Origin: Nymphaea colorata | Taxonomy: Eukaryota > Streptophyta > Magnoliopsida > Nymphaeales > Nymphaeaceae | Direction of reading: 5' to 3' | Assembly: GCF_008831285.2 (NCBI RefSeq) | Contig: NW_022204605.1 | Span: 1-50,374 of the forward strand | Length of the DNA: 50,374 nucleotides | In this document: positions 21,495 to 34,345 of the stretch, in pieces | How positions within the stretch are numbered: the first letter of the stretch is position 1 | Layout of the letters: every line of letters starts with the position of its first letter | Position numbers and translations under genes: made by a program | The notes under the pieces: model-generated | What the model saw: the letters and a program-made list of their open reading frames with translations, nothing else | Database searches by the model: none | Told to the model about the DNA's origin: nothing

Positions 21495-24400
21495 ATGGCC
21501 TGCAAAAGATAGTTAAGTGGCTTTTTTAATGCTTATCCTTTTATGCTGTTCTTTGCTTTTCATATTTTTACGCCCTTGGCAATCGTCGGATCAGCTCACC
21601 CCCTCTCAGCCAATGCTTACATCCTTCAAAGCATTTACCTTTCGGAAAATCAAGTCAAATCCACTAACCTACTTAGCAGCTAAGCCATACAAAATGCCAT
21701 CAACAATACCTGTCTTACCTGAACATTTTCGCTGGCTTCGCTTTATAATAAAATAAGGCGCCTCTTCCCGTGAATGCCGTCCCCTCAACTCGGCCTTCCT
21801 CTTCAACTCCCAAATCAGCAGCACCCCAACCAGTACCAGACCGTCAGCCAGCAGTCCATGTGGTTTTCCCCCAACATCACCGACCCCGACTCTCTGAGTC
21901 CGTCCCTCAAGCCATTTACGGTCGTTATCTGCGAAGGGAACACAGCATCCGCGCCTCACTCCAAAAACCCATCAACTCAACCGTCGCCGCAATATCCGTC
22001 CTCTTTTGACAGTGAATGATCCCTCCTTTTTTAGTTTCCCTCAAAATACGACTCTGACTTTGCATCCCTCAATTCTACACTCAACAATACCTTCTATCTC
22101 CGTCCTGCAGCATACACACACTCAACCTCACCTCAGTCGCTGCTATCAAGTAGGAACCCATGCTAACAGAAGCTACCTGTTATATGTAAGCCACAATAGG
22201 GAAACGGATTGCTTTTAATCCCTTGCGTTCATTGGATATTGGTCTGCTCGCAAAAGAAGCCATCGCTTTCACCAATTTGGCAAGCATAAACTGACCAAAA
22301 CATACCTGATCCCAGGCAGCAACGGATTAATAAAAGTGACCCAGTTCCTTAGGTGGCTTTCCAGCTGTTGAATGGGACGAAAACTTTAATACACAACAAC
22401 GTTTTTCTAAACCTCACTAGCACGGGGATTACCCACAACCACTTTTTGCTGAAGCAATAAATCCAGAATAATAACTTGTCATAATGAGGACAAGGAACTT
22501 TACGAGCTATATATCCTCTCTTGACATTTACAACAACCACATGAGCACGTCTATTCTCAGGCTTTATACGCAAAGTCCGCTCCAGATTCCATCACTGATC
22601 AGGAGTGTGGATTTTCAAAGCAGCATGAAATCAATACTGATCCCTGTAGGGGTCTTAGTTATTTTGGGATCGATTGTAAGTGCTTGCGTTCTCAAGTTTC
22701 TTTTGGATAGCTTGGATGATGAGCTTGAGTAATTGGACAAGAGATGCAATTTATCGTTGATGGGGATATTAATGTGTAGATCTGCGAGCATAGCGGGACG
22801 TATGATATACGAAAGGTTTATGATCAGGTGAGAATCATAAATAGACTGCACAGGTACAGCACACCATCATATTTCACTGGCCATTCTGCTGAAAAACTTC
22901 TCAAATACAACGAAGCTTTGCAATTCTTGAAAACTCTTGACTATGATATCGGAAACGTCCTCGAAAATTAGGAAACGCATCAGTTAATCTAGAATAGTGG
23001 GAAAAGGCAATAAACTATTACAGCAGGTGCGCCAGTTTGGGTTTGAGAGAATTGAAATAAACATTCAACCTGACTATGTAAGATGTCTTGGCTATGAAAA
23101 AACACAATCTTCAATTGCCTCACGGGTATAAATAGTTGTAAACTGTCCTGATCAGAAGCTTTTTCGGCTTAATTATGTTTACGTAAAATATATTGACCAT
23201 CGGTAAACTTTTTGAAAGATGATTCTGTGAATAAAACCCGGAATAATTCAAAAAGAAACTTGAAAAATGGCATTGGTTGTTTTTAAAAATACGATTACTC
23301 AAAATTTGCTTTTTTCCTGATTATTCAAGTCTCTCAGAAGGCGTCGTCACACTCTATATTGAAGCGAAACAATTGCAAATGCTAAGCGGTATGAGTAGGC
23401 AAAGAGAATGATGGAAATTGCTGATTACTATCTTAAAGAATATAATGAAAAATATCGTAAACCACAAACAAACTAAAAGAAAAAGGTTCAAAGTTCAAGT
23501 TTCTTCGACAGAGGAATAAATTAACTCCTTACTCAAGAATGCCGCCTGAAGTTATTAAAATCCTAAAATGCATATATTAGGCCAAGACCCTAGCCTCATC
23601 TAATTAAGCCTAAGATAAATATAACAAAATAGTGGAACTTTTAACTGAAGCTTTGAAAGTCGGAATATTCTTCGTAAATTTAGGTTATCTGGCTGCAATA
23701 CAATTGAGAAAATTACTCATTAGTCTGTAAATCAGTTTAGAAAAATATGAATCCACCCAAATCTTTAAGGAAGTCTTACCTTTAAAAACGCTGTATTATG
23801 GTGAAATAAATAAAGAAACTGAAACTCGTTTGTTGAAGTTTTTCTCTCATAATAGTGTAGGACTTTAGCGTTAGTTTGTCTTCCTCTTTGATTGTGCTAA
23901 AATTTACTCAAAATCTGAAGCAGAGTACAACAAAGAAAGAGTGAATCATCTCTTCGATAATCTTGTGAAGCCAGTCGATAGATTATCAATCATTAAGTTC
24001 AACACAAAAGGAGGCATCAAGATTTAGTGCAACCTCATTCTCAAGAAATTCAATGAAGAGATTCTGAGAAAAGAGATAAATTCCACCTTGAAAGAGCCGA
24101 GCCCAACGAAAGGAAGCTTTGAACAAATCGTCGATGCTCTCTATAAGACAGTATGCCGGATTAAAACATTGCAATGCGAAAAAGTTATTGTGATGTTCTT
24201 CAAAAGCATAAGCTATTACTCTCGGCTGAGGGACAGAAAAAGCAAAAAAAAGACCAAATTTTTAATAGAATAGTTGATGTCTGAGGATCCCAACGAAGAG
24301 TAGGTGATGAGTGACTTTGGATACCACGTGGTTGAGGCTTTGGGAGTTAGGAATTGAGGAACTGTAAGCTAATAATTTATTGCGCCAAAGGCGATTCTGC

Positions 24401-24577
24401 AGATGACTTTCGCGTTTTCTTCGGTCTTTTAGACATCAATAGACAGCTGTGGAACGGGGGATACAATGTAAGGAACAATGTCGTTTATATTATTGAAGAG
24501 AAACAAAATCGGACATCGATCGCATTCTGATGCTCAAAGCACAAGACCCACCGGACAACCACATCTTCATACTCTGA
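21495..24577 (+). CDS. Two-helix sensor receptor with TPR and vWA-like cytosolic region (copy 1)
   Basis: ATG 21495 (MACKREL) to TGA 24575-24577. Domain order follows the intact parts of copy 3: N-terminal helix (MLFFAFHIFTPL), an extracellular region of about 350 residues with YILQSIYLSENQVKST and SQQSMWFSPNITDPDSLS, a second helix (VLVILGSIVSACVLKFLLDS), a charged linker, a TPR-like segment (LLKYNEALQFLKTLDYD), and a vWA-like core (FVFLFDCAKIYSK, PVDRLSIIKFN, VIVMFFKSISYYSRL, VMSDFGYHVVEALG). Several one-base gaps in runs (three within the first 60 bp) break the frame relative to copies 2 and 3. A signal-transducing sensor is inferred; no catalytic domain is visible. Confidence 0.6.
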
Positions 24578-24681
24578 GAAAACAGAGTAGCTATAGCCAA
24601 CTTTTTATGATTCCTTTCATTTTTCTTAGTGTAATCGGCTTATAATTCCTTACTTTGATCATTGAATCTTCTATTTGATGG

Positions 24682-26112
24682 TCAAATCCATCCATTTTAT
24701 TAAAAATCAATATACTTTTTGATGAAATAATCCATATGATTATCAATGGTCGGAAATAAGACTCTGTTTAAGATTCTACTATCCCTCGATTTCATTCCAC
24801 TGCTTGCCTCCAAGGCCTCACCAGCTTCGAACTTACTCTTCCTGAGATCCTCCTTTACGGTGAGACTGATCAGTGAAGAAATCAATAAGCAAGCAACCGT
24901 AACGTATAGGATGGTCTTGACATCTCGATGCTTCCATCGACAAGACTTGAGAAGAGAAGACCAACTAAGAAGCCAAATGTCTGGGAAATTGCCATCAGGT
25001 AACCGGCTGCTGAGGCCTGATCGATTGGAAAGGCAATTTCCGTTGAATAGAGAATATAGATAGAAGGAATTGCGAAATGGTTGAAGGTGAAAAAGCCGCT
25101 AATAAGTAACAATTGCCACCATGTGCTCAAGACTTCCAAAAGACCGAACGACCAAATCAATAATCCAGCCAAATCTCCAAACGTTACTGAATAATATATC
25201 TTTACCAAAGACGATTATCTTCTTGAACTGTTTTGTTTTCTTGAGAATGTACAGGTACAAAAAGTTGGCAGCGATTCCGATGAGGATTCCTCCAGAGCCA
25301 ATAACCGAAATAGCTTGACTTGCTTTCTCATATCCAATCCCGACTAGCACTCCTCAAGCACTGCAATGAAAGCGATGCAAATTCCATAGTTGAGAGCCAT
25401 CATGAGCAAAGTTCAAGTATCCACTATTGGTGAAGAGTGTCTTTATGATATCAGTGTATTTTCCCTGTTCGGTGTTGTTGAATGCCTGAGCAGCCTTGCT
25501 AGGAGGTTGTGGAGGTTTTTACCTGAAAAATACAACAAGTAATATCAGAGGAACCGTGACTATTAATGCCTCCCATCTCAAGAATCTTATGACATCGTCC
25601 GCCGTGCTCGATGAGTTGATGAAGGCACCGGGAAGCGCAACGCCTAGGACCATTGAGACTAGATTGATCATTACGCCTACGAAGGTGATCATTGGCACTT
25701 GTTCAGATCTGAACCAGTTTAAAGCCATTTTGCTGGGAGTATTGAGTAAAAAGATGGCTCCGACTGCCGATAGGAGAGACCCGAGCAGACATACGTAGGG
25801 TTGTCCTGGCGAGAGAAAAGTTCTCAGCCATGTGCCAGTAATATTGAGAGCGGCTGCTGCGAAGTAACTAACCCTCATTCCTTTTTTATTGATGAGCCAA
25901 TTGCAAAAAAAAGAGAATAGGGGGTGTGCGACCGGGAAGAAGAGAGTGTTGAGGGAAATCTAAACCACTCCTATGTTGAAATTTTTTTAGACTGTTGTGC
26001 TCATAGCTGCGAAGGCGCTGCCAGGTATAGAATTTACAAGAGCAGCCAACGCATACACAATAAATATCACAAACCGATATCTATACTCTTTTATCTGTTG
26101 AGTTTCCTCCAT
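24682..26112 (-). CDS. FLVCR-like major facilitator transporter (copy 2)
   Basis: ATG 26112 (MEETQQIKEYRYR) to TGA 24682-24684. The protein is collinear with the 18.3-kb copy: NKKGMRVSYF, GTWLRTFLSPGQPYVC, NTPSKMALNWFRSEQVPM, then GVALPGAFINSSS, and the late LYSTEIAFP and ASAAGYLMAISQTFGFL. The NWFRSEQVP and FLRWEAL junctions are intact here, which shows copy 1 lacks single bases there. This copy lacks bases elsewhere, for example after EMS at about 24921-24926 and around 25350-25420. Intron 25187-25205 (19 nt) is at the same site as in copy 1. Family knowledge: FLVCR proteins move heme or choline; the substrate is unknown here. Confidence 0.72.
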
Positions 26113-26363
26113 AATAATCCTTATTATTAATCTATTAATATCAACAATAAAAAACACAATATATTTGAGAATTAGACGGATTTTTATCATTTATATCCAT
26201 TAAAAGTAAGCATGTTTCCAAATATAAAAAAAACCTTTTAAATTAATCGTTTCATTTCCTATGATTGCTTCCTTGAACGTAGAAGGCTATACTGACCCTG
26301 TAAACTGCTTTTAGAATAGCTCTTGTCATTTTAGCAAATCTCTCCACTGTAATTTTTATTATC

Positions 26364-27167
26364 ATGAGTAACTATTCACATCCATATACCGAATACGTTA
26401 ACCACATACTGAACAAATCCCCCTCAAAAGCAACCTTCACCTTTTCCAAAGCTCCACGCTTCCCTGAGCCCAAATAATAGGCCGGATATCAATAAGTTGA
26501 TCCTTTCATCTATCGGAACAATTACCAGGATCGAGATCGGTGGGATTATGAAAAAAGGTCAAAGAGTCCATTGAGGAGCCAACGATCGTAGAGGGACAAT
26601 GGAGGAAATACCAGATTTTATTTTGATTCGGGCACACTCGTGAGGAACCTTGACGAGATTTTAAATCCTAACAGCAAGTTAATAAAAAGCAGAAGCAAAT
26701 CCAAATCCCCTTTTCGCACGAAATGCCAACACTCTCGTAATTAAAAAAGCCCTTTGAAGCATCATAAGATAAAAAAGAATACATATTAGGGGTCAAATAT
26801 TGAAGATGCACAATCTAGCCATACAAGCTTCAAACGATCCCCAGCGAAAAGCCCAAACGCAAATAAAATGCGTATGAGCATTCTCCGAACAAAACATTCA
26901 CCCAACATCTGCAGGAAATTGACCATGCTTCAAAAAATATAACCATCGGTGGCTACTATCCCATCGGAGTCGAGCTCTCACCCACTGGAAAAACGCCTAT
27001 CTCCACCTTTAGGTAAAGATATGCTAACCTAGGAATACAGAGTCTCATGCATTTGGTCGAACTCCGCAAGTTAGAGATACAGATATGTGGTAAAGTCATA
27101 AGATAGTCTTGGGCCTGGCTATTATGACCATTTCTCTGAGTTTGGACCGAAACAGGCAAAAAGATGA
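26364..27167 (+). CDS. STPGR/SHIPPO-repeat-like protein (copy 2)
   Basis: ATG 26364 (MSNYSHPYTEYVNHIL) to TGA 27165-27167. Better preserved than copy 1: FTFSKAPRFPEPK near residue 30, an Arg/Ser/Lys-rich linker, NKTFTQHLQEID, GYYPIGVELSPTGKTPISTF, then a 20-nt intron (GTAAAGAT...CCTAG, near 27014-27033), FRNTESHAFGR, and GPGYYDHFSEFGPKQAKR at the C-terminus. FG...GPGYYD is the STPGR signature. The reading shifts frame between the first and middle parts and again before GPGYYD, so undetected introns or missing bases remain. Likely a microtubule-associated ciliary protein. Confidence 0.52.
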
Positions 27168-27582
27168 GCAAATATGATTCTTTTATCAAGATAATAATAC
27201 CCTAAATGTGAATAATTCATAAAAAGCTGAAGAATGACTAAAAACAAATGGTCTTCAATCAATAATCATTGAGTTGTTCTTATTGCTTTATAGTGTACAA
27301 TTTCATCTTAGATAATAAGCCTTCTTGAATATTTTACATATTTTACATTAAAAGGCTAAGTGTTTTAATTGGTTGTTGCAAGCATGCCCAAAATGCTCAA
27401 ATTATATTCATCGATCCCAATCATTCAAAACTGAAAATTATTATTTAATCAAGCAAAAGATATTACGATAAATTAAATTTTGATATAAAGCATATCAAAG
27501 ATAAGAAAAGATTACAGATCTCCTTTAAATTAATGGAATTTACTTCATATGCTTAATTATAATTGATTAGGAGCATACAAAG
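27168..27582. other. AT-rich intergenic spacer
   Basis: About 415 bp between the second STPGR-like gene and receptor copy 2. TGA is frequent in all frames. It shows little resemblance to the corresponding 700-bp gap of unit 1. Nothing else is recognised. Confidence 0.4.
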
Positions 27583-30500
27583 ATGGACTGTAAGAGATAA
27601 CTAAGATGGCTCTTCCTCATGCTTATTCCTTTTATGCTGTTCTTTGCTTTCCACCTCTTCACGCCCTTATCAATCGCTGGGCCTGCCCATCCACTCTCAG
27701 CCAACGCCTACATCCTATAAAGTATTTACCTTTCAGAAAACCAAGTCAAATCCACTAACATTCTTGGATGCAGTAGTATTTAAAATATCCTGAACAAATA
27801 CCTGTCTTACCTCAACATTTTCGCTGGCTTCGCTTTATAATAAAATAAGGCGCCTCTTCCGTGAATGCCGTCCCCCTCAACTCGCCTTCCTCTTCAACTC
27901 CCAAATCAGCAGCACCCCCAACCAGTACCAGACAGTCAGCCAGCATCCATGTGGTTTTCCCCCAACATCACCGACCCTGACTCTCTGAGTCCGTCCCTCA
28001 AGCCATTTACGGTCGTTATCTGCGAAGGGAACACAGCATCCGCGCCTCACTCCAAAAACCCATCAACTCACAGTCGCCGCAATATCCGTCCTCTTCTGAC
28101 GGTAAATGAGTCCCTCTTTTTTAGTTTCCCTCAAAATACGACTCTGACTTTGTATCCCTCAATTCTACAGTAGAGAATACTTCTATTCCTCCGTCCTGCA
28201 GCATACACACACTCAACCTCACTTCAGTCGCTGCTATCAAGTAGAACCCATACTTAACAGAAGCTACCTGGTTATATGTAAGCCTCAGTAAGGAAACGGA
28301 TTGCTTTTAATCCCTTGTCTTCATTGGATATTGGTCTGCTCGCAAAAGAAGCCATCGCTTTAACCAATTTGGCAAGCATAAACTGACTAAAACATACCTG
28401 ATCCCAGGCAGCAACGGATTGAATAAAATTGGCTCAGGCTCTTAGGTGGCTTTCCAGCTGTTGAATGGGACGAAAACTTAATACACAACAACGTTTCCTC
28501 AACCTCACCACACGAGCATAACATACGATCACTTTTAGCTGAAGCAATAAACTCCAGAATAGTAGCTTCTGATAATCAGGGCAAGGAACTTTACAAGCTA
28601 CATATCCTCGCTTGGCATTTACAACAACCACATGAGCACATCAGTCCTCAGATTATACACGCAAAGTCCCCTCAGGTTCCATCACTGATCAGGAGTGTAA
28701 ATTTTTAAAGCAGCATGAAGACTGTGGTCATCCCTGTCGGCATATTGATATTCATTGGATCTGTAGTGAGCGCGCTTGTGCTTAAGTTTCTCTTAGATAG
28801 TCTAGATGACGAGCTTTCCGAGCTTGACAACAGGTGCAAGTTTATGTTGAAGGCGATATCAATGTGTAGATTTGCGAGCATAATGGGACTGAAGACATCA
28901 GAAAGGTTTATGATCAGGTGAGGATTATAAATAGACTGCACAGGTATAGCACCCATCATATTTCACTGGCCATTCTGCTGAAAAACTTCTCAAATACAAC
29001 GAAGCTTTGCAATTCTTATCTGGTCTTCACTATGACATCGGAAATGTCCTTGAGAATATGGGTGAAGTGTTTGCATTTCTCGAATAATGGGACAAAGCTG
29101 CTAACTATACAATAGATGCATCGACTTGGGATTAAGAGAATTGAAATAAGCATTCAATCTGACGATGGATGACGTGTATTGCTAAAAAGCAAAACCATTC
29201 CTTTCCTCATGGATTTAAGGAACTCTAAGTGGTATTGATCAGAAGGATGTTTCGACTTCTCTACGTTCACGTAAAGTATATAGATCATCGGCTGACATTC
29301 ACAAAGGCAGACACTTCGAGTAGAATTAAGAATAACTGAAGAAAAAAATTGAAAAAATGGTCAAGTAATGCCTATAAAATTTAAGAATGCTTAAGATCTG
29401 TTTCTTTACCGATTTCTCAGGAAGTTCCTAAGGCATTCTCACCTTATTTTCTGAAGCAAAACAGCTAGCGAACTTGAAAGGTTCGATTAGGCAAAGAGAA
29501 TGCTACAAATAGCTGATTCGTATTATAAAGTCTATTCTGAGAAATTCCCAGAAATGCACATAAATAAAAGAAAAAGGTTCAAAGTTTAAGCTTCTTCATA
29601 AACGGAACAAACTAACACCTCATTCGAGAATGCCTCCTGAGATTTTAAAGATATTTAAATGCTTATATTAAGCTAGAATCGTTGGCGATCTACTCAATCA
29701 GTTGATAAAATGAACAAAATTGTGTTCCTTTTAACGTAGGCATTGAAAGCAGGGCTGTTTTTCCTAAGCTTCGGTATATGGCTGCAATATAATTGAGAAA
29801 ATTATGATCAATCTCAATATCAATCCTTAAAAGTATGAATCCACCAAATCTTCAAACAAGCAGTCCCATTCAAGACCTTACACTATGGTGAAGTCAGCAA
29901 AGAAGTGGAACCACAGTTACTTAGATATTTCACCAAGGACAGTCCGGGCTTTAGCGAGAATTTGTCTTTCTTTTTGATTGTGCGAAAGATTATCAAACGA
30001 GATGATAGATATCATAAAGAGAGAGTAAACTATCTCTTTGATAAACTGGTTAAACCTGTTGACAGGCTCTCCATCATTAAATATAATGTAAAGGGGGGCA
30101 TCAAAGTGGAATGCAGCCTGACTCTCAAAGAATCTAATTAAGCAATCCTAAGAAAGGAAATAAATTCATAAGCTATGCCAGGGAAAGGAAGCTAAAGCAC
30201 ATAGTAGAAGTGCTTACAAGACAGTCAATAGAATCAAAGCGTTACAATGTGAGAAGATCATATTAATGTTTTTCAAAAGAATCTCTTATTATTAATACAT
30301 GATGAAGCGGAAAAACAAAAGAAGGCGAAACTCCTAGAAAGACGAATCGACTGAAGATGAAGTAATGAGTGACTTCGGTGCTCATGTGGTCAAGGCATTA
30401 AGCATGGAGGAGCTCAGAAACTGCAAGCTAATTATCTTTTGCGCAAGAAACGATTCCATTTAAGAGTTTCGCGCCTTCTTCGGTTTGGAGACATTAATAA

Positions 30501-30631
30501 GTAGCTATGGGGGATTGACATAGTATGAATAACCTTGTGTATTTAATATAAGAAAAAAACAAATCGGATATTGATCGTATACTCATGCTCAAGACCCAAG
30601 ATCCTCCGATAATCATATCTTCATCCTTTGA
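27583..30631 (+). CDS. Two-helix sensor receptor (copy 2), frame broken
   Basis: ATG 27583. The first about 85 codons are intact (MDCKRELRWLFLMLIPFMLFF, AYILESIYLSENQVKST). After that the frame breaks repeatedly at homopolymers, often where copy 1 is intact and vice versa. The helix VIPVGILIFIGSVVSALVLK, the TPR-like part and the vWA-like core (LVKPVDRLSIIKYN) remain readable, and the end HIFIL plus TGA (30629-30631) matches the other copies. Indels are densest in the last kilobase (30130-30560), so this copy may be a pseudogene as well as affected by assembly errors. Confidence 0.5.
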
Positions 30632-30928
30632 TAACTAGGCAAACCTTCAATCAAAGTGGTATATTCTCTGGCTTTATGCAGATTGTATGCCTATTCTTTG
30701 CTTCACTCATTTATTTTAATCAATTATCTTGAAAGGAAAAACTTATAATATTATGTTATGCTATTTGTGTTCTTGAATTGTAATTGTAACATTTTCTAAA
30801 TTGCTTAAACAGCAAATATAATCGGCTCATCTGAATGCTGCTGCTTTGCAATAAGCTGAAAAGTTGGTTAATTGGCGAAATTATAGAATAAAGTATTTGG
30901 ACTATAATATATTTGATTGAAGAGGAAA

Positions 30929-33900
30929 ATGGCATGCAAAAGATAGCTTCGCTGGCTGCTTCTTTTGGTCATCCCCTTCATCTTTTTCTTCGGGCGCATC
31001 TCATCACGCCCCTCCAAATCGCAGGAGCAGGCTACCCCCTCATAGCCACCGCCTATATCTTGGAAAAAATATTCCTTTCGGAGAATCAGGCCAAATCCAC
31101 CAACATCCAGGCGAGCAGCGCAGTTTAGAACATCATCAACAAGTACCTTTCCTATCTCAATATCTTTAATGGCTTTTCCTTGGCAGATAATAGCCAATTC
31201 CTCCAAAGCGGCCCAATTTCCTTAAACTCAGCCTTTCTGTTCAACTCACTGATCCTGAACACCCCCAACCAATACCAGACGACCAGCCAACAGTCCATGT
31301 GGTTTTCATCGAACGTTACAGACCCTTCAAATCTGAGCCCATCTCTTCTGAAGATATATAATCGTTATCTTCAAACGGAGCCCTTCCTTAGAGCCTTGAT
31401 GCAAAGATCTGCAGTTTCTCCCTCGCTAGTATTTCAGTCTTGTTCACATCATCGAATTAATCTATCTTTTTCGAATATCCTACCAAATACGATTCGGATT
31501 ATCTTCTTCTCAACTCTTCGACAAGTGGCTCCTTCTATCCCAATGTCCAGAAGATTAGCAGTGATTTGAACTTTAGCTCGGCTGCTTTCATCAAAAATGA
31601 ACCCAAATTGAATAAAAATTTTCTAGTGATCTGCAAGACACTATCCAACAATGGCCTTTCTTACATTCCTTGCGTTCAGCTTGATATCGGATTACTGGCA
31701 TCGTAAGTGGTAAATTATTTAAATTTGGCAATCCCCAACGCAACCAAAACTTATCTTGTCCCGAGTACAAACTCAATAAGCAAAAACGCAAGCCAAATCC
31801 CTCCTGTGGCCTTTCAAGTAAACGGAGACAATAAGATTTTCACAGATTCCGCCATGTCCTCAATTTCACAAACACAAATATCACCATTAATGATTTCGCT
31901 TACAAGGAATTATCCTTGTATGAAAAACTGCAAATCCTAAGGACAAGATATTACACAAACTATATATCTCCATTAGCAGCTATAACAACCGTTCAAATAC
32001 CATTTTCCTCAAATTGTACACCCAAAGTCCCTCCAAATAACTTCAAACATCAGAACAGTAGATATACTCACCAGCATAAAGGCAATGCTTATCCCCGATG
32101 CCATACTCATTCTCATCGGAACGGTTATCAGTGCCCTGATACTGAAGGTCCTCTTGGACAGTTTGGACAAGGAGCTTGAGTAACTGGACAAAAGATGCAA
32201 ATTTATCGTTGACGGGGATATAAATGTCGAGATTTGCGAGTACAAGGGGACGGACGACATAAGGAAAGTGTATGATCAGGTGAGGATCATCAACAAATTG
32301 CATCGATACAGCACTTCATCCTTTTTTAGTGGGCATTGCGCATAAAATTACTGAAATACAATGAAGCGCTGCAGTTTTTGAAGAGTCTTGATTACGATAC
32401 TGGAAACATCCTCGAAAATATGGGAGAAGTGTCATGCAATCTTTAGGAGTGGGACAGAGCCATGGGATATTACAATAAAAGCATAGAATTAGGGTTAAGG
32501 TAATTGCAAGAAATGTTCAACTTGACGATGGAGGATGTGTTGAGAATGAAAAAATAAAGGAAAGCATTGCCCCATGGGTATCGGTAGCTTTAGGTCATAT
32601 TGATAAGGAGGATGTTCAAGCTGAGCATTACGCATATAAAGTATATCGATCTTCGTTCCATATTTACCAAGGTCGATAAGGCGGAATTCACAAATGAATA
32701 GGCTTTTAAGCTCAGGATGGACAAAATCATCAAAGAATAGTTTTAGAACCTAAGATTGCTCAAGATTTGCTTCTACCCTGACTTTTCCAGCTACTCTGAA
32801 TGCATCATCGCCCTTCTGCACGAGGCAAAGCAATTGGCGAATATGAAAAGAACTTAATAGGCCAATCGGATGATAGATATTGTTGATAATTACTATAAGG
32901 TTTACATTGAAGAGTACCCGAAAGTAACACAGAAATTGAAAGAAAAAGGATCAAAGTATAAACTGCTTCACCAGAGAAACAAGCTCACCATTTACTCAAG
33001 AGTTCCTCCTGAGGCCATGAAGATACTCAGGAATTTATTTAAAGCCAAAATCATCGATGCTTCTTCTGAATCACATAGTAAGCTGAATAGAATTACTAGT
33101 CTATTAGCATAGGCCTTAAAAACTGAACTCACTTCTATGGGTGTTTGCTACATGGTCGTTATATAATTGAGAAACCTATTAACCAGCCTTAAAATCAAAC
33201 CTGAAAGGTACGAATCAACGCAAATATTCAAGCAAGCCATACCCTTTAAGACCCTCCATTATGGCGAAATCACAAAAGACAGTGAGCCAAAACTACTAAA
33301 ATACCACAGCAAGATAAATGTCGGCTTGGAGCGTGAGTTTGTCTGTCTTTTTGATTGTGCGAAAAACTACTCAAAACGGTAAGCATAATACCACAAGGAA
33401 AGAGTGAACTACCTATTCGAAAAGCTGATCAAGCCTGCAGACCGACTCTCCATCATCAAATTCAACGTGAAGAGCGGCTTCAAGGTCGAGTGCAGCCTCA
33501 TCCTCAAAGAGTCCAACTAAGAAATCCTCAGAAAGGAAATCAACTCATACTCGAAGGAGACAAGTCCAGCCAAGGGAAGCCTATAACAGTTGGTTGAAGC
33601 CATCTACAAGACAATAGCGCGCATCAAGTCATTGCAGTGTGAAAAAGTGGTAGTGATGTTCTTCAAGAGTATTGCATACTATTCTCGGCTTAGAGACAGA
33701 AAAAGCAAAAAGAAGAGTGACTTTTTGATCGAGGCACTGACTTCTGAGGATCCCAACGAAGAAGAGGTGATGAGCGACTTCGGATACCACGTAGTTTAGG
33801 CTTTGGGAATATAGGAATTAAGGAACTGTAAGCTCATAATTTATTGCGCCAAAGGCGATTCGGTGGAAGACTTTCGCACCTTCTTCGGCCTTTAGGACAT

Positions 33901-34042
33901 CAATAGGCAACTGTGGAATGGGGAACACAATCTAAGGAACAACGTGGTTTATATTATTGAAGAGAAACACAAATCGGATATCGATCGCATTCTCATGCCC
34001 AAGACGCAAGACCCTCCTGACAACCACATCTTCATACTTTGA
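30929..34042 (+). CDS. Two-helix sensor receptor with TPR and vWA-like region (copy 3, best preserved)
   Basis: ATG 30929 (MACKRELRWLLLLVIPFIFF) to TGA 34040-34042, about 1,035 residues. From about 32350 the frame is open to the stop. Regions in order: N-terminal helix; ectodomain of about 350 residues (YILEKIFLSENQAKST, SQQSMWFSSNVTDPSN, LNSSTSGSFYPNV) of a Cache-like sensor type by layout; second helix (DAILILIGTVISALILKVLL); HAMP-like charged linker; TPR-like helices (KLLKYNEALQFL, WDRAMGYYNKSIELG); a helical stretch; and a vWA-like fold (FVCLFDCAKNYSK, PADRLSIIKFN, VVVMFFKSIAYYSRL, CKLIIYCAKGD) whose metal site DxSxS is altered to DCAKN. Single-base gaps near 30986 and 32344 interrupt the N-terminal half. 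Role inferred: membrane sensor with a protein-interaction output. Confidence 0.7.
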
Positions 34043-34345
34043 GAGAGCTTCCAAATTGTTTCGTCATCTATTTTTCATGATTAATAGATCATTCATATAA
34101 AAATCAAAGCTGAGGTTACATTTCCATTTCTGGCCAGGACGTCGATCCATCATTACATAAGCCAATAAACTTCAAGCTGTCCCATTCGGCTTCGAAAAAA
34201 AAACCGCCCTACTTCAATCGAATAAAATAAGCTCATTTGTATTGTCTTACATTTATCAATACTTCTATTGATGATAATGCATATGCTTATTTTTATGTGA
34301 AGAATGTCATAGTATTGGTATAATCTCTGCAATATAGATGCTCAA
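34043..34345. other. Intergenic region between convergent genes
   Basis: About 300 bp between the stop of receptor copy 3 (plus) and the stop of the GH16 gene (minus). AT-rich, no coding frame and no recognisable element. Confidence 0.5.

Larger units (their letters stand above)
18296..24577. repeat. Segmental duplication, unit 1
   Basis: Unit of about 6.3 kb: FLVCR-like transporter (minus), STPGR-like protein (plus), two-helix receptor (plus). The same three genes recur in the same order and orientation at 24682-30631. Within the receptor ectodomain (for example 21750-22020 versus 27845-28110) the two units are nearly identical at the nucleotide level. The intergenic parts have diverged. 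Confidence 0.85.
24682..30631. repeat. Segmental duplication, unit 2
   Basis: Second unit of transporter (minus), STPGR-like (plus) and receptor (plus), about 6.0 kb, directly adjoining unit 1 with about 100 bp between receptor 1 and transporter 2. A third receptor without the other two partners follows at 30929. Confidence 0.85.
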
